43,964 bases of DNA from Pseudomonadota bacterium. Lineage in GTDB: Bacteria > Pseudomonadota > Alphaproteobacteria > Sphingomonadales > Sphingomonadaceae. The stretch lies in NCBI GenBank assembly GCA_023416515.1, contig JAEZHP010000118.1, positions 1-43,964 of the forward strand, written 5' to 3'. Both the position numbers and the translations under genes were made by a program. Of this stretch, positions 31,564 through 39,204 are shown piece after piece (position 1 is the first letter of the stretch; every line of letters begins with the position of its first letter). The notes beneath the pieces are model-generated. The model searched no databases, was not told the origin of the DNA, and saw only the letters and a program-made list of their open reading frames with translations.

Positions 31564-33104
31564 TGGGCGCGCCGGCTTCGATGCGCTCTGCCGCCGCCTT
31601 GGTGCTGCTGTGCTCGGCGGCCCCCGCATTCGCGAAAACAGCCGGGCAGGAAGCGGTCAGCCCGTGGGTGATGCTTGCTTATCTAGCGTCGGGCGTCCTG
31701 TTCATCCTGGCGCTGCAGGGGCTGTCCAGCCCGGTGTCGAGCCGAGCGGGCAACCGCTTCGGAATGGCCGGAATGCTGATCGCGGTGGTCACCACGTTGA
31801 TCACTCACGAAGTGGCGTCGCTGCTCGAGATCGGAATTGCCATCGCGATCGGCGGAACGATCGGGTTCGTCATCGCGAAGCGGATCGCGATGACCGCGAT
31901 GCCGCAGCTGGTGGCGGCGTTCCACTCATTGGTCGGTCTTGCCGCGGTGCTGGTCGGAGCCGCGGCCTATCTCAACCCCGAGGCATTCGGGATCGTGGAC
32001 GTGCTGGCGCGGGGGATCGTGCCCGAACCGGGAAGCGGGCCGATCACCGGCGGCGCCCTGACCGTGATCAACCCGATCAGCCGGATCGAGATGGGGCTCG
32101 GAGTGGCGATCGGAGCGATCACTTTCTCGGGATCGGTGATCGCGTTCCTCAAGCTGAACGGCAACATGTCGGGCAAGCCGATCCTTCTGCCCGGCCGCCA
32201 TCTCATCAACCTGGCGACTCTCGCAGCGATCCTCGGGCTCATCGCCTATTTCACCCAGGACCAGAATCCGTGGGTGTTCTGGACGATCACCGGGCTCTCC
32301 TTCGCGATCGGCTTTCTTCTGATCATCCCGATCGGCGGCGCGGACATGCCGGTCGTCGTCAGCATGCTCAACAGCTATTCGGGCTGGGCCGCGGCGGCGA
32401 TGGGCTTCACCCTTCACAATACGGCGATGATCATCACCGGTGCGCTGGTCGGCGCGTCCGGCGCGATCCTGTCCTACATCATGTGCCGGGCGATGAACCG
32501 AAGCTTCATCAGCGTCATCGCCGGCGGCTTCGGCGGAGACGCGGTCGCGGGCGGCGGCGGGACGGCCATCGACCGGCCGTGGAAACGCGGGTCCGCCGAG
32601 GACGCGGCCTTCCTGATGAAGCAGGCCGAGCAGGTCATCATCGTTCCCGGATACGGAATGGCGGTCGCGCAGGCCCAGCACGCGCTTCGCGAGATGGGCG
32701 ACCTCCTCAAGAAGGAGGGAGTCACCGTCAAATACGCGATTCACCCCGTAGCGGGCCGGATGCCCGGCCACATGAACGTGCTGCTCGCCGAAGCGAACGT
32801 GCCTTATGACGAAGTGTTCGAGCTCGAGGACATCAATTCGGAGTTCGCACGGTCCGACGTCGCCTTCGTGATCGGCGCCAACGACGTCACCAACCCCGCC
32901 GCCAAGACGGACAAGACGTCGCCCATTTACGGAATGCCGGTTCTCGACGTGGAGAAGGCCAAGACGGTGCTGTTCGTGAAGCGAAGCATGGGCGGAGTCG
33001 GCTATGCGGGCGTCGACAACGAGGTCTTCTACCGAGACAATACGATGATGCTCCTCGCCGATGCCAAGAAGATGGTCGAGGACATCGTGAAGTCGATGGG
33101 GTGA
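31560..33104 (+). CDS. pntB: NAD(P) transhydrogenase subunit beta
   Basis: The 514-aa protein has nine or so membrane helices followed by the NADP(H)-binding domain III (from about 330): VIIVPGYGMAVAQAQHALRE, YAIHPVAGRMPGHMNVLLAEANVPYDEV, FVIGANDVTNPAAK and the terminal KRSMGGVGYAGVDNEVFY. An N-terminal stretch (RSAAALVLLCSAAPAFAKT) looks like a cleavable signal peptide before the usual first helix (VMLAYLASGVLFILALQGLS), which E. coli PntB lacks. Overlap with pntAB ensures balanced synthesis. Confidence 0.96.
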   Translation: MMGAPASMRSAAALVLLCSAAPAFAKTAGQEAVSPWVMLAYLASGVLFILALQGLSSPVSSRAGNRFGMAGMLIAVVTTLITHEVASLLEIGIAIAIGGTIGFVIAKRIAMTAMPQLVAAFHSLVGLAAVLVGAAAYLNPEAFGIVDVLARGIVPEPGSGPITGGALTVINPISRIEMGLGVAIGAITFSGSVIAFLKLNGNMSGKPILLPGRHLINLATLAAILGLIAYFTQDQNPWVFWTITGLSFAIGFLLIIPIGGADMPVVVSMLNSYSGWAAAAMGFTLHNTAMIITGALVGASGAILSYIMCRAMNRSFISVIAGGFGGDAVAGGGGTAIDRPWKRGSAEDAAFLMKQAEQVIIVPGYGMAVAQAQHALREMGDLLKKEGVTVKYAIHPVAGRMPGHMNVLLAEANVPYDEVFELEDINSEFARSDVAFVIGANDVTNPAAKTDKTSPIYGMPVLDVEKAKTVLFVKRSMGGVGYAGVDNEVFYRDNTMMLLADAKKMVEDIVKSMG

Positions 33105-33390
33105 CGGCCTTCGCGCAGCCGCCGGCAGATTGGTCCGAAACGGAGTCGTTTTGGCGACTGGCGGCAAGCCGCGGCGAGACTAAACAGGGTTTGCGCGCCA
33201 TAGCTCCGTTGACCCGGACCTTTCCCTCGGCGACCGGGCGCAGAGCGTGCGGCCCAGGCATCGGCGGCGATTTTCCTGGAATCATAAAAGCTTGCGCGAC
33301 GACACTGCCTCCGTTCCGGAGTCAGTCCCGATTTGCTCCGCTTCGCGAACGACGCAACCTCCATTTCGGATCGATTGGGGGGAGAGGTCG
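33105..33390. other. 286-bp intergenic region without a supported gene
   Basis: A GTG at 33101 opens an in-frame reading of 108 aa, but its composition (Arg/Pro-rich, no recognisable core) and the strong ribosome site of the next gene argue against it. The region must hold the end of the pnt operon and the promoter of the MarR-type gene; I see no clear terminator hairpin with a U tract and no convincing -35/-10 pair. Confidence 0.5.
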
Positions 33391-34311
33391 GTGGCGCTCG
33401 CATTCGCGCATCAGGTGTTGGAAATGATCCATTATTCGGACGAACCCGCCGTTCTGCTGTTCGGGGACAGCGAGGAGGGCCTCGTCCGGGCACGTCGTGC
33501 GGCAGAACGCGCCGGCTGCCGGGTGGCGGACTCCGCGCTGATCTCGGCCGGGGTCGAAAGGCTCGAAGCGCAGGTGTCGGCGAGCACGATCTTCGTCGCT
33601 CCCGAGCAGGGGTCGCCGGCGCTGGACCTGATTCTCGACCGCATCGAGGCGATGGCGCGCGCCGAGCGCCGAATGAGCGTGGTCGCGGCCCCGGCGGCGA
33701 TGACCGACGCGATCGCGGCGCGGGCGTTCGACAGCCTGGTCCATCATCTGATCGACGAGAGCGAAGAGAGGCAATCGGCGTGTCTCGCGCTGGCGAGCGC
33801 GTCCCGCCCCGATCGAGTGGCCGAGCCGCGCAGCGCCAACGGAATGGCGGTGCTGGCGCAGCTGAGCGAGGAGGCGGCGAGGATTGCCGATACCCTCGCT
33901 TCCCTGTCCGAAGGCGAGCTGGTGGTCTCTCCCGCTCACCAGAATGACGAACAGGATGGGGAGCAGGTCAGCGCCGCCCAGGTTCGCGCGATCATCCGCG
34001 CCCGGCGGATGCGCGACCAATTTTTCCGAGGGGAGATTTTCGCCGATCCCGCCTTCGACATGCTCCTGGATCTCTACGCGGCGCGGCTCGAGGGGCACCG
34101 GGTCGCGGTGTCGAGCCTGTGCATCGCCGCAGCAGTGCCGGCGACGACGGCGCTCAGGTGGATCAAGCAGCTGACCGATCGTGGCCTGTTCGTTCGTCAG
34201 GCCGACCCTCAGGACGGCCGCCGGATCTATATCGATTTGAGCGAAGCGGCGGCCAAGGCGATGGGCAATTACCTCGCTGCGGTGCAGCGGATCGCGCCGG
34301 CGGGGATTTGA
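33391..34311 (+). CDS. MarR-type winged-helix regulator with a receiver-like N-domain
   Basis: The GTG at 33391 follows GGGGGGAGAGG with ideal spacing and gives 306 aa. Residues about 12-130 (DEPAVLLFGDSEEGLVRARRAAERAGCRV) resemble a receiver-like alpha/beta domain lacking a clear phospho-Asp. The C-terminal part is a MarR-like winged helix: RARRMRDQFFRGEIFADPAFDM, then VAVSSLCIAAAVPATTALRW and the wing LTDRGLFVRQADPQDGRRIY. Its target is unknown. The stop codon abuts the tRNA-Val gene end with no intervening base. Confidence 0.8.
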   Translation: MALAFAHQVLEMIHYSDEPAVLLFGDSEEGLVRARRAAERAGCRVADSALISAGVERLEAQVSASTIFVAPEQGSPALDLILDRIEAMARAERRMSVVAAPAAMTDAIAARAFDSLVHHLIDESEERQSACLALASASRPDRVAEPRSANGMAVLAQLSEEAARIADTLASLSEGELVVSPAHQNDEQDGEQVSAAQVRAIIRARRMRDQFFRGEIFADPAFDMLLDLYAARLEGHRVAVSSLCIAAAVPATTALRWIKQLTDRGLFVRQADPQDGRRIYIDLSEAAAKAMGNYLAAVQRIAPAGI

Positions 34312-34387
34312 TGGTGGGCGCTGACGGGCTCGAACCGCCGACCCTCTCGGTGTAAACGAGATGCTCTACCAACTGAGCTAAGCGCCC
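34312..34387 (-). tRNA. tRNA-Val(TAC)
   Basis: The minus strand reads GGGCGCTTAGCTCAGTTGGT at its 5' end, has the anticodon loop around TTTACAC (anticodon TAC), the T loop GGTTCGAGCC and the acceptor AGCGCCC, with A and an encoded CCA (34312-34315). All arms pair. It reads valine GTA/GTN codons. It lies convergent to the MarR-type gene, directly touching its stop codon. Confidence 0.97.
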
Positions 34388-34433
34388 CTGCTCGCGCCGC
34401 ACTGCCATGCTGCCTGGGGCGCGGCAAGCCCAA

Positions 34434-34532
34434 CTAGAGCCATCCCATCACGACCAGCAGAATGATCGTGCCGATCGCGGTGACGAGGAGCGAGCCCGCG
34501 CAGCCGGCGCGGTTGGAGAAGAACAGGAACAT
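34434..34532 (-). CDS. 32-aa single-span membrane protein
   Basis: The ATG at 34532 opens a 32-residue frame beginning MFLFFSNRAGCAGS and continuing LLVTAIGTIILLVVMGWL to the stop: one membrane helix with a short N-terminus. No strong Shine-Dalgarno sequence precedes it. It lies 34 nt downstream of the XRE regulator gene on the same strand and 46 nt upstream of the tRNA-Val gene. Its Cys and Gly-rich start resembles tiny sphingomonad membrane proteins, but I can name no family. Translation is not proven. Confidence 0.45.
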   Translation of the reverse strand: MFLFFSNRAGCAGSLLVTAIGTIILLVVMGWL

Positions 34533-34566
34533 AGGCTGGTGAACGCCGGCGCCGCGGGGCGGGTCC

Positions 34567-35130
34567 TTACAGGCCTCTGATCAGCTTCACGGCAACCGCG
34601 GCCCATGGCGGGTCGGCGAGGACGGTCTGGCGTGCACCGGCCCCCAGCGGGAGGATGTGGAGCTTGCCCGGGTCTCGACCGATCAGCCGCCCGAACAGGA
34701 AACGGCCAGCGGGCCGAGGAACCAAGACATCGCGGTTCATGGCACGGGCGAAGTCGTCGGGCGCCAGGCGGTCGAGCCAGATTTCATCGCCCGAACGATA
34801 GTCGCCAATGCCTGCCTCGACTCGGATCGCGATCTGTCCGGGCTCGGGCCGGGGCGGGAGGAGCACCCCTTCCCGACGCGGGGCGTGGGCGCCGTTCGCG
34901 CCGAGGATCGCTGCGATCGGCACATCCTCCCGTTGAGGAAGATCCACGAGATCGGCAGAATCGACGCCGAGCGCCTTGGCTATCCGGTTGAGCCAGCCGA
35001 CGGAGACGGTTCGGGTCCCGGTTTCGAGCCTGCCGATGGTCTGCGGAGTGGTCGGCGGATCACATCGCCGGGCGACGTCGTCCAGCGTCATGCCGCGGGC
35101 GCGGCGCACGTCCCGAATGCGAGTGATCAT
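34567..35130 (-). CDS. XRE-family regulator with an S24-like C-domain
   Basis: The 187-aa protein has an N-terminal helix-turn-helix (IRDVRRARGMTLDDVARRCD, TTPQTIGRLETGTRTVSVGW, LNRIAKALGVDSADL). A C-terminal region resembles the LexA/S24 fold (AIRVEAGIGDYRSGDEIWLD; NRDVLVPRPAGRFLFGRLIG; AVKLIRGL). The catalytic Ser-Met and Lys of active S24 repressors are not evident, so it is probably not self-cleaving. The ATG at 35130 has GGAGG 9 nt upstream. It is divergent from the DUF6456 gene. Confidence 0.8.
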   Translation of the reverse strand: MITRIRDVRRARGMTLDDVARRCDPPTTPQTIGRLETGTRTVSVGWLNRIAKALGVDSADLVDLPQREDVPIAAILGANGAHAPRREGVLLPPRPEPGQIAIRVEAGIGDYRSGDEIWLDRLAPDDFARAMNRDVLVPRPAGRFLFGRLIGRDPGKLHILPLGAGARQTVLADPPWAAVAVKLIRGL

Positions 35131-35234
35131 GCCGATGAACCTCCGATAACGAACCAATAAGGTAAAACAACTTTCCTACAGATATGCCGGAATGGCAAGT
35201 GCCTGCTTCGGTGATTCGCAAAAGGAGCGGCGCG

Positions 35235-35744
35235 ATGGCTGGACGGCTGTTGAAGGAGAAGAGGGTCGTGGTGACGGGTATGGCAAGCGCCAGACCGTCC
35301 ACGGCCCGCGTACAGGGTGACTCGAGTACCGCGGGACTGGGGCGCTCGGTGACGGTCAATCTGGCCGAATCGCCGCTCGGCTGGCTGCGAGCGAGGGGTC
35401 ACGTGAGCGGTCGGCAGTTCGATGCGGGCGAGCAGCTCCGCGCCGACTGGGAGCGGGCACAGCTGGCGCCGTCGGTGACCATGCGGTGGGACGCGGCGCC
35501 AGGCGGACGCACCGCGTCAGACTCCGCGCTCGGGCCGACCGAGGCCCAGATCGCGGCGCGGCGGCGCTTCGATTCGGCGATCGCCGCGGTCGGCGCCGGA
35601 CTCACCGACATCCTGTGGCGGGTAGTGTGCTCCGGCGAGGGCATGCGCGAGGCGGAGCAGGCGCTCGGCTGGCCGGCGCGCGCGGGCAAGCTGGTCCTGT
35701 GCCTGGCGCTCGATCGGCTCGCCGACCATTATGGAATGAAATGA
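35235..35744 (+). CDS. DUF6456 domain protein
   Basis: The 169-aa product has the DUF6456 core: ESPLGWLRARG, QFDAGEQLRADWERAQLAPS, VTMRWDAAPGG, RRRFDSAIAAVGAGLTDILW, and the end EAEQALGWPARAGKLVLCLA followed by LDRLADHYG. The family often carries helix-turn-helix-like segments and is found next to regulators in alphaproteobacteria; its exact role is unknown to me. AGGAG 8 nt upstream selects the ATG at 35235 over 35184. It is transcribed divergently from the XRE gene, so one of them may regulate both. Confidence 0.82.
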   Translation: MAGRLLKEKRVVVTGMASARPSTARVQGDSSTAGLGRSVTVNLAESPLGWLRARGHVSGRQFDAGEQLRADWERAQLAPSVTMRWDAAPGGRTASDSALGPTEAQIAARRRFDSAIAAVGAGLTDILWRVVCSGEGMREAEQALGWPARAGKLVLCLALDRLADHYGMK

Positions 35745-35786
35745 TCGCACTCGACGGCGCGGACGAGGCGTGGCAGCAGAAGTGCG

Positions 35787-35876
35787 ATGCGCCGCAAGAT
35801 CATTCTCGGACTCGTGCTGCTTGGGCTGGCCGCGTGGCTGCTCCTGGTAACTTTCGGAGAAGTCGCTTTCTGGTGA
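35787..35876 (+). CDS. 29-aa single-span membrane protein
   Basis: The frame starts MRRKIILGLVLLGLAAWLLL and ends VTFGEVAFW, a basic N-terminus followed by a full membrane helix. It lies 42 nt downstream of the DUF6456 gene on the same strand. A competing frame (from 35741, overlapping the DUF6456 stop) runs on as an antisense shadow of the DUF3617 gene and is rejected. The ribosome site is weak. No family is known to me. Confidence 0.4.
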   Translation: MRRKIILGLVLLGLAAWLLLVTFGEVAFW

Positions 35877-35917
35877 GCGGCATGGGGCGTGATCGGACGC
35901 CAATGCCGATGACCGAT

Positions 35918-36376
35918 TCAGCTGCGGCAGTCGCCGCTGCGACGACCTGTGACGTGCACTTCCGTAGTAATGCTGTGGCCAGCGGCCTGAGTCTCGGAGT
36001 TCATCGTCATGTCCATGGTGTCGTGGGTGTAGCTGCCGCTGACCGTCGCGCGCATGGTCGTGCCCTGCTGATTGCACTGAAGCGTTCCGCTGATGCGGCC
36101 GTCGACCATTCGATAGTCGTTCGAAGTGCAGCCGCCCGACTGACCGCCGCCCGCAAAGTCCGCGCCGGGATTGCGCGCCTGCTCCGGCGTAAGGCATTGG
36201 CTGACCGTCTGCGGCGGAGGCAGCGGCACGTTGGCGCCTTGAGGCAGGCCGGGAGCCTCGATCTTGGTGACGGCCAGATTCATGTCCCACTGGCCAGGCT
36301 CGAGGACGGTGGACTCTCCGCCGCACGCAGCAAGCGAGGTCGCGCACAGCAGCGCCGGAATTGCCAACTTTTTCAT
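35918..36376 (-). CDS. DUF3617-type lipoprotein
   Basis: The 152-aa product starts MKKLAIPALLCATSLAACGG, with lipobox LAAC, so it is predicted to be a membrane-anchored lipoprotein. The rest fits DUF3617: PGQWDMNLAVTKIEAPGLP, CLTPEQARNPGADF, CTSNDYRMVDGRISGTLQCN, GSYTHDTMDMTMNSET. These are small periplasmic proteins of unknown function with conserved cysteines. AGGAGGGA lies upstream of the ATG at 36376. It is divergent from the GST gene. Confidence 0.85.
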   Translation of the reverse strand: MKKLAIPALLCATSLAACGGESTVLEPGQWDMNLAVTKIEAPGLPQGANVPLPPPQTVSQCLTPEQARNPGADFAGGGQSGGCTSNDYRMVDGRISGTLQCNQQGTTMRATVSGSYTHDTMDMTMNSETQAAGHSITTEVHVTGRRSGDCRS

Positions 36377-36525
36377 GGATGTCCCTCCTGCCCCTGAGCC
36401 GTCAGGTATAGTCTCATTGCGATTGAGTAACAATCGGGCCTCCGGCCAGCGCCGCGGCTGTTGCCTGGGGCTGGGCGAAGGCATAGACCAGTTGCACAGG
36501 GAAACTGGCTTTGGGGAGAACCGCA

Positions 36526-37188
36526 ATGATCGTCTACGGCGCGTCGATGTCGCCTTATGTCCGCAAGGTGCTGGCGTTCGGCACCGAGAAGGGGCTCGAG
36601 CTTGAGAACAAGCCCGTGGGCCTCGGCGATCAAGATCCGGAATTCAGGGCAGCGAGCCCGTTCGGAAAGATTCCGGGCTTCCGCGACGGCGACTTCGCGA
36701 TCTCGGATTCCACTGCGATCATCATGTATCTCGATGCGATTGCACCCGAGCCGAACCTGATCCCGGCCGAGGCCAGGGCGCGGGCGCGGACGTTTTGGTG
36801 GGACGAGTTCGCCGACACGATCCTGATGGATTGCGGGCGAAAGATGTTCTTCAACCGGGTCGTCTCGCCGCTGTTCATGGGCAGGCCGGGAGACGAAGCG
36901 GCGGCGATGAAGGCGGAGTGCGAGGAACTGCCGCGGCTGCTCGACTATCTCGAGCCGGTCATTCCCGCTTCGGGGTTCCTCGTCGAAGACCGCATCACCC
37001 TGGCCGATCTCGCCGTCGCGAGCCCGTTCGCGAATGTTACCCGCCACCTCAACATCGCGATCGACGCCGAGCGCTATCCCCGCGTGACCCGGTACATTCA
37101 GGCCATTCTCGACCGCCCGAGCTTCAAGCCCGTGCTCGAGAAGGAGTCGCGATTCCTCGAAAAAGTGCGGGCACAAATGCCCGCCTGA
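36526..37188 (+). CDS. Glutathione S-transferase family protein
   Basis: The 220-aa protein has the GST N-domain (IVYGASMSPYVRKVLAFGTE, PFGKIPGFRDGD, DSTAIIMYLD) and an all-helical C-domain (FWWDEFADTILMDCGRK; ITLADLAVASPFANVTRHLN). The Ser at the SPYV position is a usual catalytic or glutathione-contact residue in bacterial GSTs. It acts in the cytosol, probably on electrophiles. GGGGAG precedes the ATG at 36526. It is followed by a REP-like hairpin and the YqaA-type gene. Confidence 0.9.
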   Translation: MIVYGASMSPYVRKVLAFGTEKGLELENKPVGLGDQDPEFRAASPFGKIPGFRDGDFAISDSTAIIMYLDAIAPEPNLIPAEARARARTFWWDEFADTILMDCGRKMFFNRVVSPLFMGRPGDEAAAMKAECEELPRLLDYLEPVIPASGFLVEDRITLADLAVASPFANVTRHLNIAIDAERYPRVTRYIQAILDRPSFKPVLEKESRFLEKVRAQMPA

Positions 37189-37212
37189 GCGTCCCCCTTC
37201 GCGACAGGCCTC

Positions 37213-37232
37213 CTCTTCCGCTGGCGGGAGAG
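37213..37232. repeat. REP-like 9-bp hairpin
   Basis: CTCTTCCGC and GCGGGAGAG pair over 9 bp (one G-T) with a 2-base loop. The same kind of CTCC/GGAG palindrome recurs at 22633-22648 and 42655-42780, suggesting a dispersed intergenic repeat. The 37189-37257 gap has no gene. Confidence 0.5.
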
Positions 37233-37257
37233 GGGCGGATGGCCTAAGCGCCGCAGA

Positions 37258-37836
37258 ATGTTTCGCGGATTGTACGACTGGACACTGAGGCTCGCGCACC
37301 ATCGCCATGCGGTGCGCTCGATGGCCGCCGTGTCGTTCGCGGAATCGAGCTTCTTCCCGATCCCGCCGGACGTGGTGCTGGTGCCGGTGGTGCTCGCCAA
37401 CCGCGACCGTGCCTATACGATCGCCGGCATCTGCACGATCGCCTCGGTGCTCGGCGGCATACTCGGCTATTTCATCGGCTACGCCCTCCTCGAGACCGTC
37501 GGGCAGTGGCTGATCCGGCTCTATGGAATGGGCGACGGAATCGCCCAGTTCCAGCAGACGTTCGACTCCTATGGCGCTTGGATCATCCTCGCCAAGGGCC
37601 TGACTCCGATCCCGTTCAAGCTAATCACGATCGCGAGCGGGATCGCCCAATTCAGCTTCGGGATCTTCATCCTGACGGCCGTCATCACGCGGGCCTTCCG
37701 ATTCTACCTGATCGCGTTCCTGCTGAAGCGCTTCGGCGAGCCGGTGCAGGCATTCATCGAGCGGCGGCTGACGTTGATCGGCTGGGCGGTGCTGATCGCG
37801 CTGTTCGGCGGATTCGCCGCGGTCGCCCTACTGTAG
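37258..37836 (+). CDS. YqaA-type (DedA/SNARE-associated) membrane protein
   Basis: The 192-aa protein starts MFRGLYDWTLRLAHHRHAVR and shows the YqaA/VTT pattern: FAESSFFPIPPDVVLVPVVL (the conserved 'ESSFFPIPPD' re-entrant helix), GGILGYFIGYALLETVGQWL, GAWIILAKGLTPIPFKLITI and a final span. The VTT fold is related to flippases for polyprenyl-phosphate and phospholipids. It sits in the inner membrane; its substrate is unknown. Confidence 0.9.
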   Translation: MFRGLYDWTLRLAHHRHAVRSMAAVSFAESSFFPIPPDVVLVPVVLANRDRAYTIAGICTIASVLGGILGYFIGYALLETVGQWLIRLYGMGDGIAQFQQTFDSYGAWIILAKGLTPIPFKLITIASGIAQFSFGIFILTAVITRAFRFYLIAFLLKRFGEPVQAFIERRLTLIGWAVLIALFGGFAAVALL

Positions 37837-37853
37837 GTGCTGCGCGCAGGCCG

Positions 37854-38042
37854 CTAGCTGGCCTTGGTCGTGGGGTGAGGACGGAAGGAGGCGAGACGAT
37901 GGCCTTCCCTCCAAAGCTCGACACGGTCGTCGCTCGGACGCTCGGCGGCTTGCCGAACGGCCTCGACATAGTCGGGCGCGTCGATCTCCTCCCAGCGGTC
38001 AAGGAGATTGGCGCGAAAGAATAGCAGGCGATAAGTCGGCAT
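37854..38042 (-). CDS. 62-aa hypothetical protein
   Basis: From the ATG at 38042 the product reads MPTYRLLFFRANLLDRWEEI, then DAPDYVEAVRQAAERPSDDR and VELWREGHRLASF. It has a compact alpha/beta pattern somewhat like DUF6894 proteins (PxYRLxFF start, 'A.A..AA', then 'VELW..G.R'). The TTG at 38063 would add seven residues. It is convergent with the YqaA-type gene. A relation to the DUF6894 gene at 5895 is suggestive only. Confidence 0.55.
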   Translation of the reverse strand: MPTYRLLFFRANLLDRWEEIDAPDYVEAVRQAAERPSDDRVELWREGHRLASFRPHPTTKAS

Positions 38043-38132
38043 TGTCCTCGTCCATACGAACAAAAGCGAACGAGGCGCGCGTCGGTTTCATGGCCGGCGA
38101 TGAACAAGGCGGGGAGGCCGCCGCATAAGAAA

Positions 38133-38158
38133 ACCCCCGGCTTCGAAAAGCCGGGGGT
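38133..38158 (-). terminator. Intrinsic terminator of the lipoprotein gene
   Basis: ACCCCCGGCTT (38133-38143) and AAGCCGGGGGT (38148-38158) pair over 11 bp with loop CGAA. On the minus strand the stem is followed by TTTTCTTATG. It lies 56 nt after the stop of the minus-strand lipoprotein gene. It gives no U tract on the plus strand. Confidence 0.85.
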
Positions 38159-38213
38159 CAATCGACCGCTTCTATCTAGGGAGACTTCGAGCGGCGAACT
38201 CGGGGAATTCGGC

Positions 38214-38483
38214 TTATTGGCTATTGCCGAGGCTGTTGGTGCTGGTGCTCGCGTTGGTCGTGCTGAGGTTCGCCGAGCTGTTTGCATCCGTGTCGAGCGT
38301 CGCGTTGCCGCTGGCGTTGAGATCGGTGGAGGTGCTGGTGTTGAGATCGAGGCCATTGTCGAGCGGCGGCAGGGTCTCGGTGCCCAGCGTGTTGACGCTG
38401 GTGTTGTTGGCTTCAGTGCCGCCGCCGCAAGCGGTGAGGGCGAGCAGGCCGGCCGAGACCAGCGAAAGTGCAGCAATACGCAT
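38214..38483 (-). CDS. Asn/Thr/Ser-rich small lipoprotein
   Basis: The 89-aa product starts MRIAALSLVSAGLLALTACG, with lipobox LTAC and a Gly-rich start after the cysteine. The mature part is low-complexity, made of Asn, Thr, Ser, Leu and Asp (NNTSVNTLGTETLPP, LNTSTSTDLNASGNATLDTD). It is probably disordered and surface- or periplasm-exposed. The ATG at 38483 has CAGGGA upstream; the longer frame to 38618 is not supported. A perfect terminator follows. The family is unknown; similar low-complexity lipoproteins occur in sphingomonads. Confidence 0.75.
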   Translation of the reverse strand: MRIAALSLVSAGLLALTACGGGTEANNTSVNTLGTETLPPLDNGLDLNTSTSTDLNASGNATLDTDANSSANLSTTNASTSTNSLGNSQ

Positions 38484-38747
38484 TGTGTTTCCCTGTTTGT
38501 GAATGGCCGGCCCTGAATGGCAGAGGCTGGGCAGGGCATTCAATATGACGTCGCTCGCCCGGAGAAATTGGCGAGAAACGGTCACGGGGCGAACGTGCCG
38601 AGCAAGGCTGTTCTCCAAAAAGCGGACGATGCGAGCGGAATCTTGCGACCGGATTGGAGCAGTGGGCCAAGGCGTTAACCCTCTTCGCGCGGAACCATGG
38701 TGCCGGCGCGGTCATTGGGACGGCAACGGAACGAAAAGGAGGTACCC

Positions 38748-39122
38748 TTGGGCAGCAACCGCGCGGCGGGGCTGATCCGCGACGGGGGGATGGAAAGAAC
38801 GCCTTTGAGGCGCCTGACCGCGCAGCTGAGGACTGCGCTCGGAAGCTATCTTGTGCACATTCACGACTTGTCGGCGCTTGGCGCCCGGATCGAGGCGGAA
38901 AGGCTGCCTGCGCCGGGCACGATCGTCTGCCTTCAGCGCGGCGAGGTAGCAGTGTTCGGGGTCATGGCCTGGATGGAGGACAGCCAGGGCGGCATACTTT
39001 TCGACGAGGAGCTGGACGCCCAGTTGTTTGGCGCCGAGGCAAGGGACGCGGCAGAGGTCCTTGTCGTGAACGGCGACCATCCCGGCGATACCCAGGGGAA
39101 AACGGGCTGGACACTTAATTGA
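38748..39122 (+). CDS. PilZ-domain protein starting at TTG
   Basis: AAAGGAGG (38735-38742) followed by TACCC and TTG at 38748 gives a near-ideal ribosome site and a 124-aa product; an internal ATG at 38790 is the alternative. The PilZ pattern is seen as RRLTAQLR (RxxxR-like), the diagnostic D-x-S-x-x-G in HDLSALGARIEA, and GVMAWMEDSQGGILFDEEL. PilZ proteins bind cyclic di-GMP or act as its partners. The C-terminus has an acidic and polar tail. No neighbour is obviously linked. Confidence 0.8.
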   Translation: MGSNRAAGLIRDGGMERTPLRRLTAQLRTALGSYLVHIHDLSALGARIEAERLPAPGTIVCLQRGEVAVFGVMAWMEDSQGGILFDEELDAQLFGAEARDAAEVLVVNGDHPGDTQGKTGWTLN

Positions 39123-39142
39123 ACCAGATGGGCACTTTTCGC

Positions 39143-39171
39143 TTGACAGCGTCACGCTAATATGGCACTAA
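39143..39171 (+). promoter_or_regulatory. TTGACA promoter element upstream of the head-gene cluster
   Basis: A perfect -35 TTGACA (39143-39148) is followed after 17 nt by CACTAA (39166-39171), a weak -10. No plus-strand gene starts within the next 440 nt. A transcript would run antisense to the 98-aa gene and into the portal gene, or end as a short RNA. Function is inferred only. Confidence 0.3.
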
Positions 39172-39204
39172 ACGGGAACGCTGAGGAAGTGTAGCTGATT
39201 CGCT

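Noticed and set aside
33101..33427. 108-aa frame starting at the pntB stop (GTGA)
   Set aside because: The composition is unlike a folded protein and the MarR-type gene's strong ribosome site lies inside it in another frame.
34313..34355. Short frame reading MVGADGLEPPTLSV
   Set aside because: This is translation through the tRNA-Val gene in antisense, a well-known false ORF.
35741..36397. Frame overlapping the DUF6456 stop by ATGA
   Set aside because: Despite the overlap it soon becomes an antisense shadow of the DUF3617 lipoprotein gene; the 29-aa membrane frame is more protein-like.
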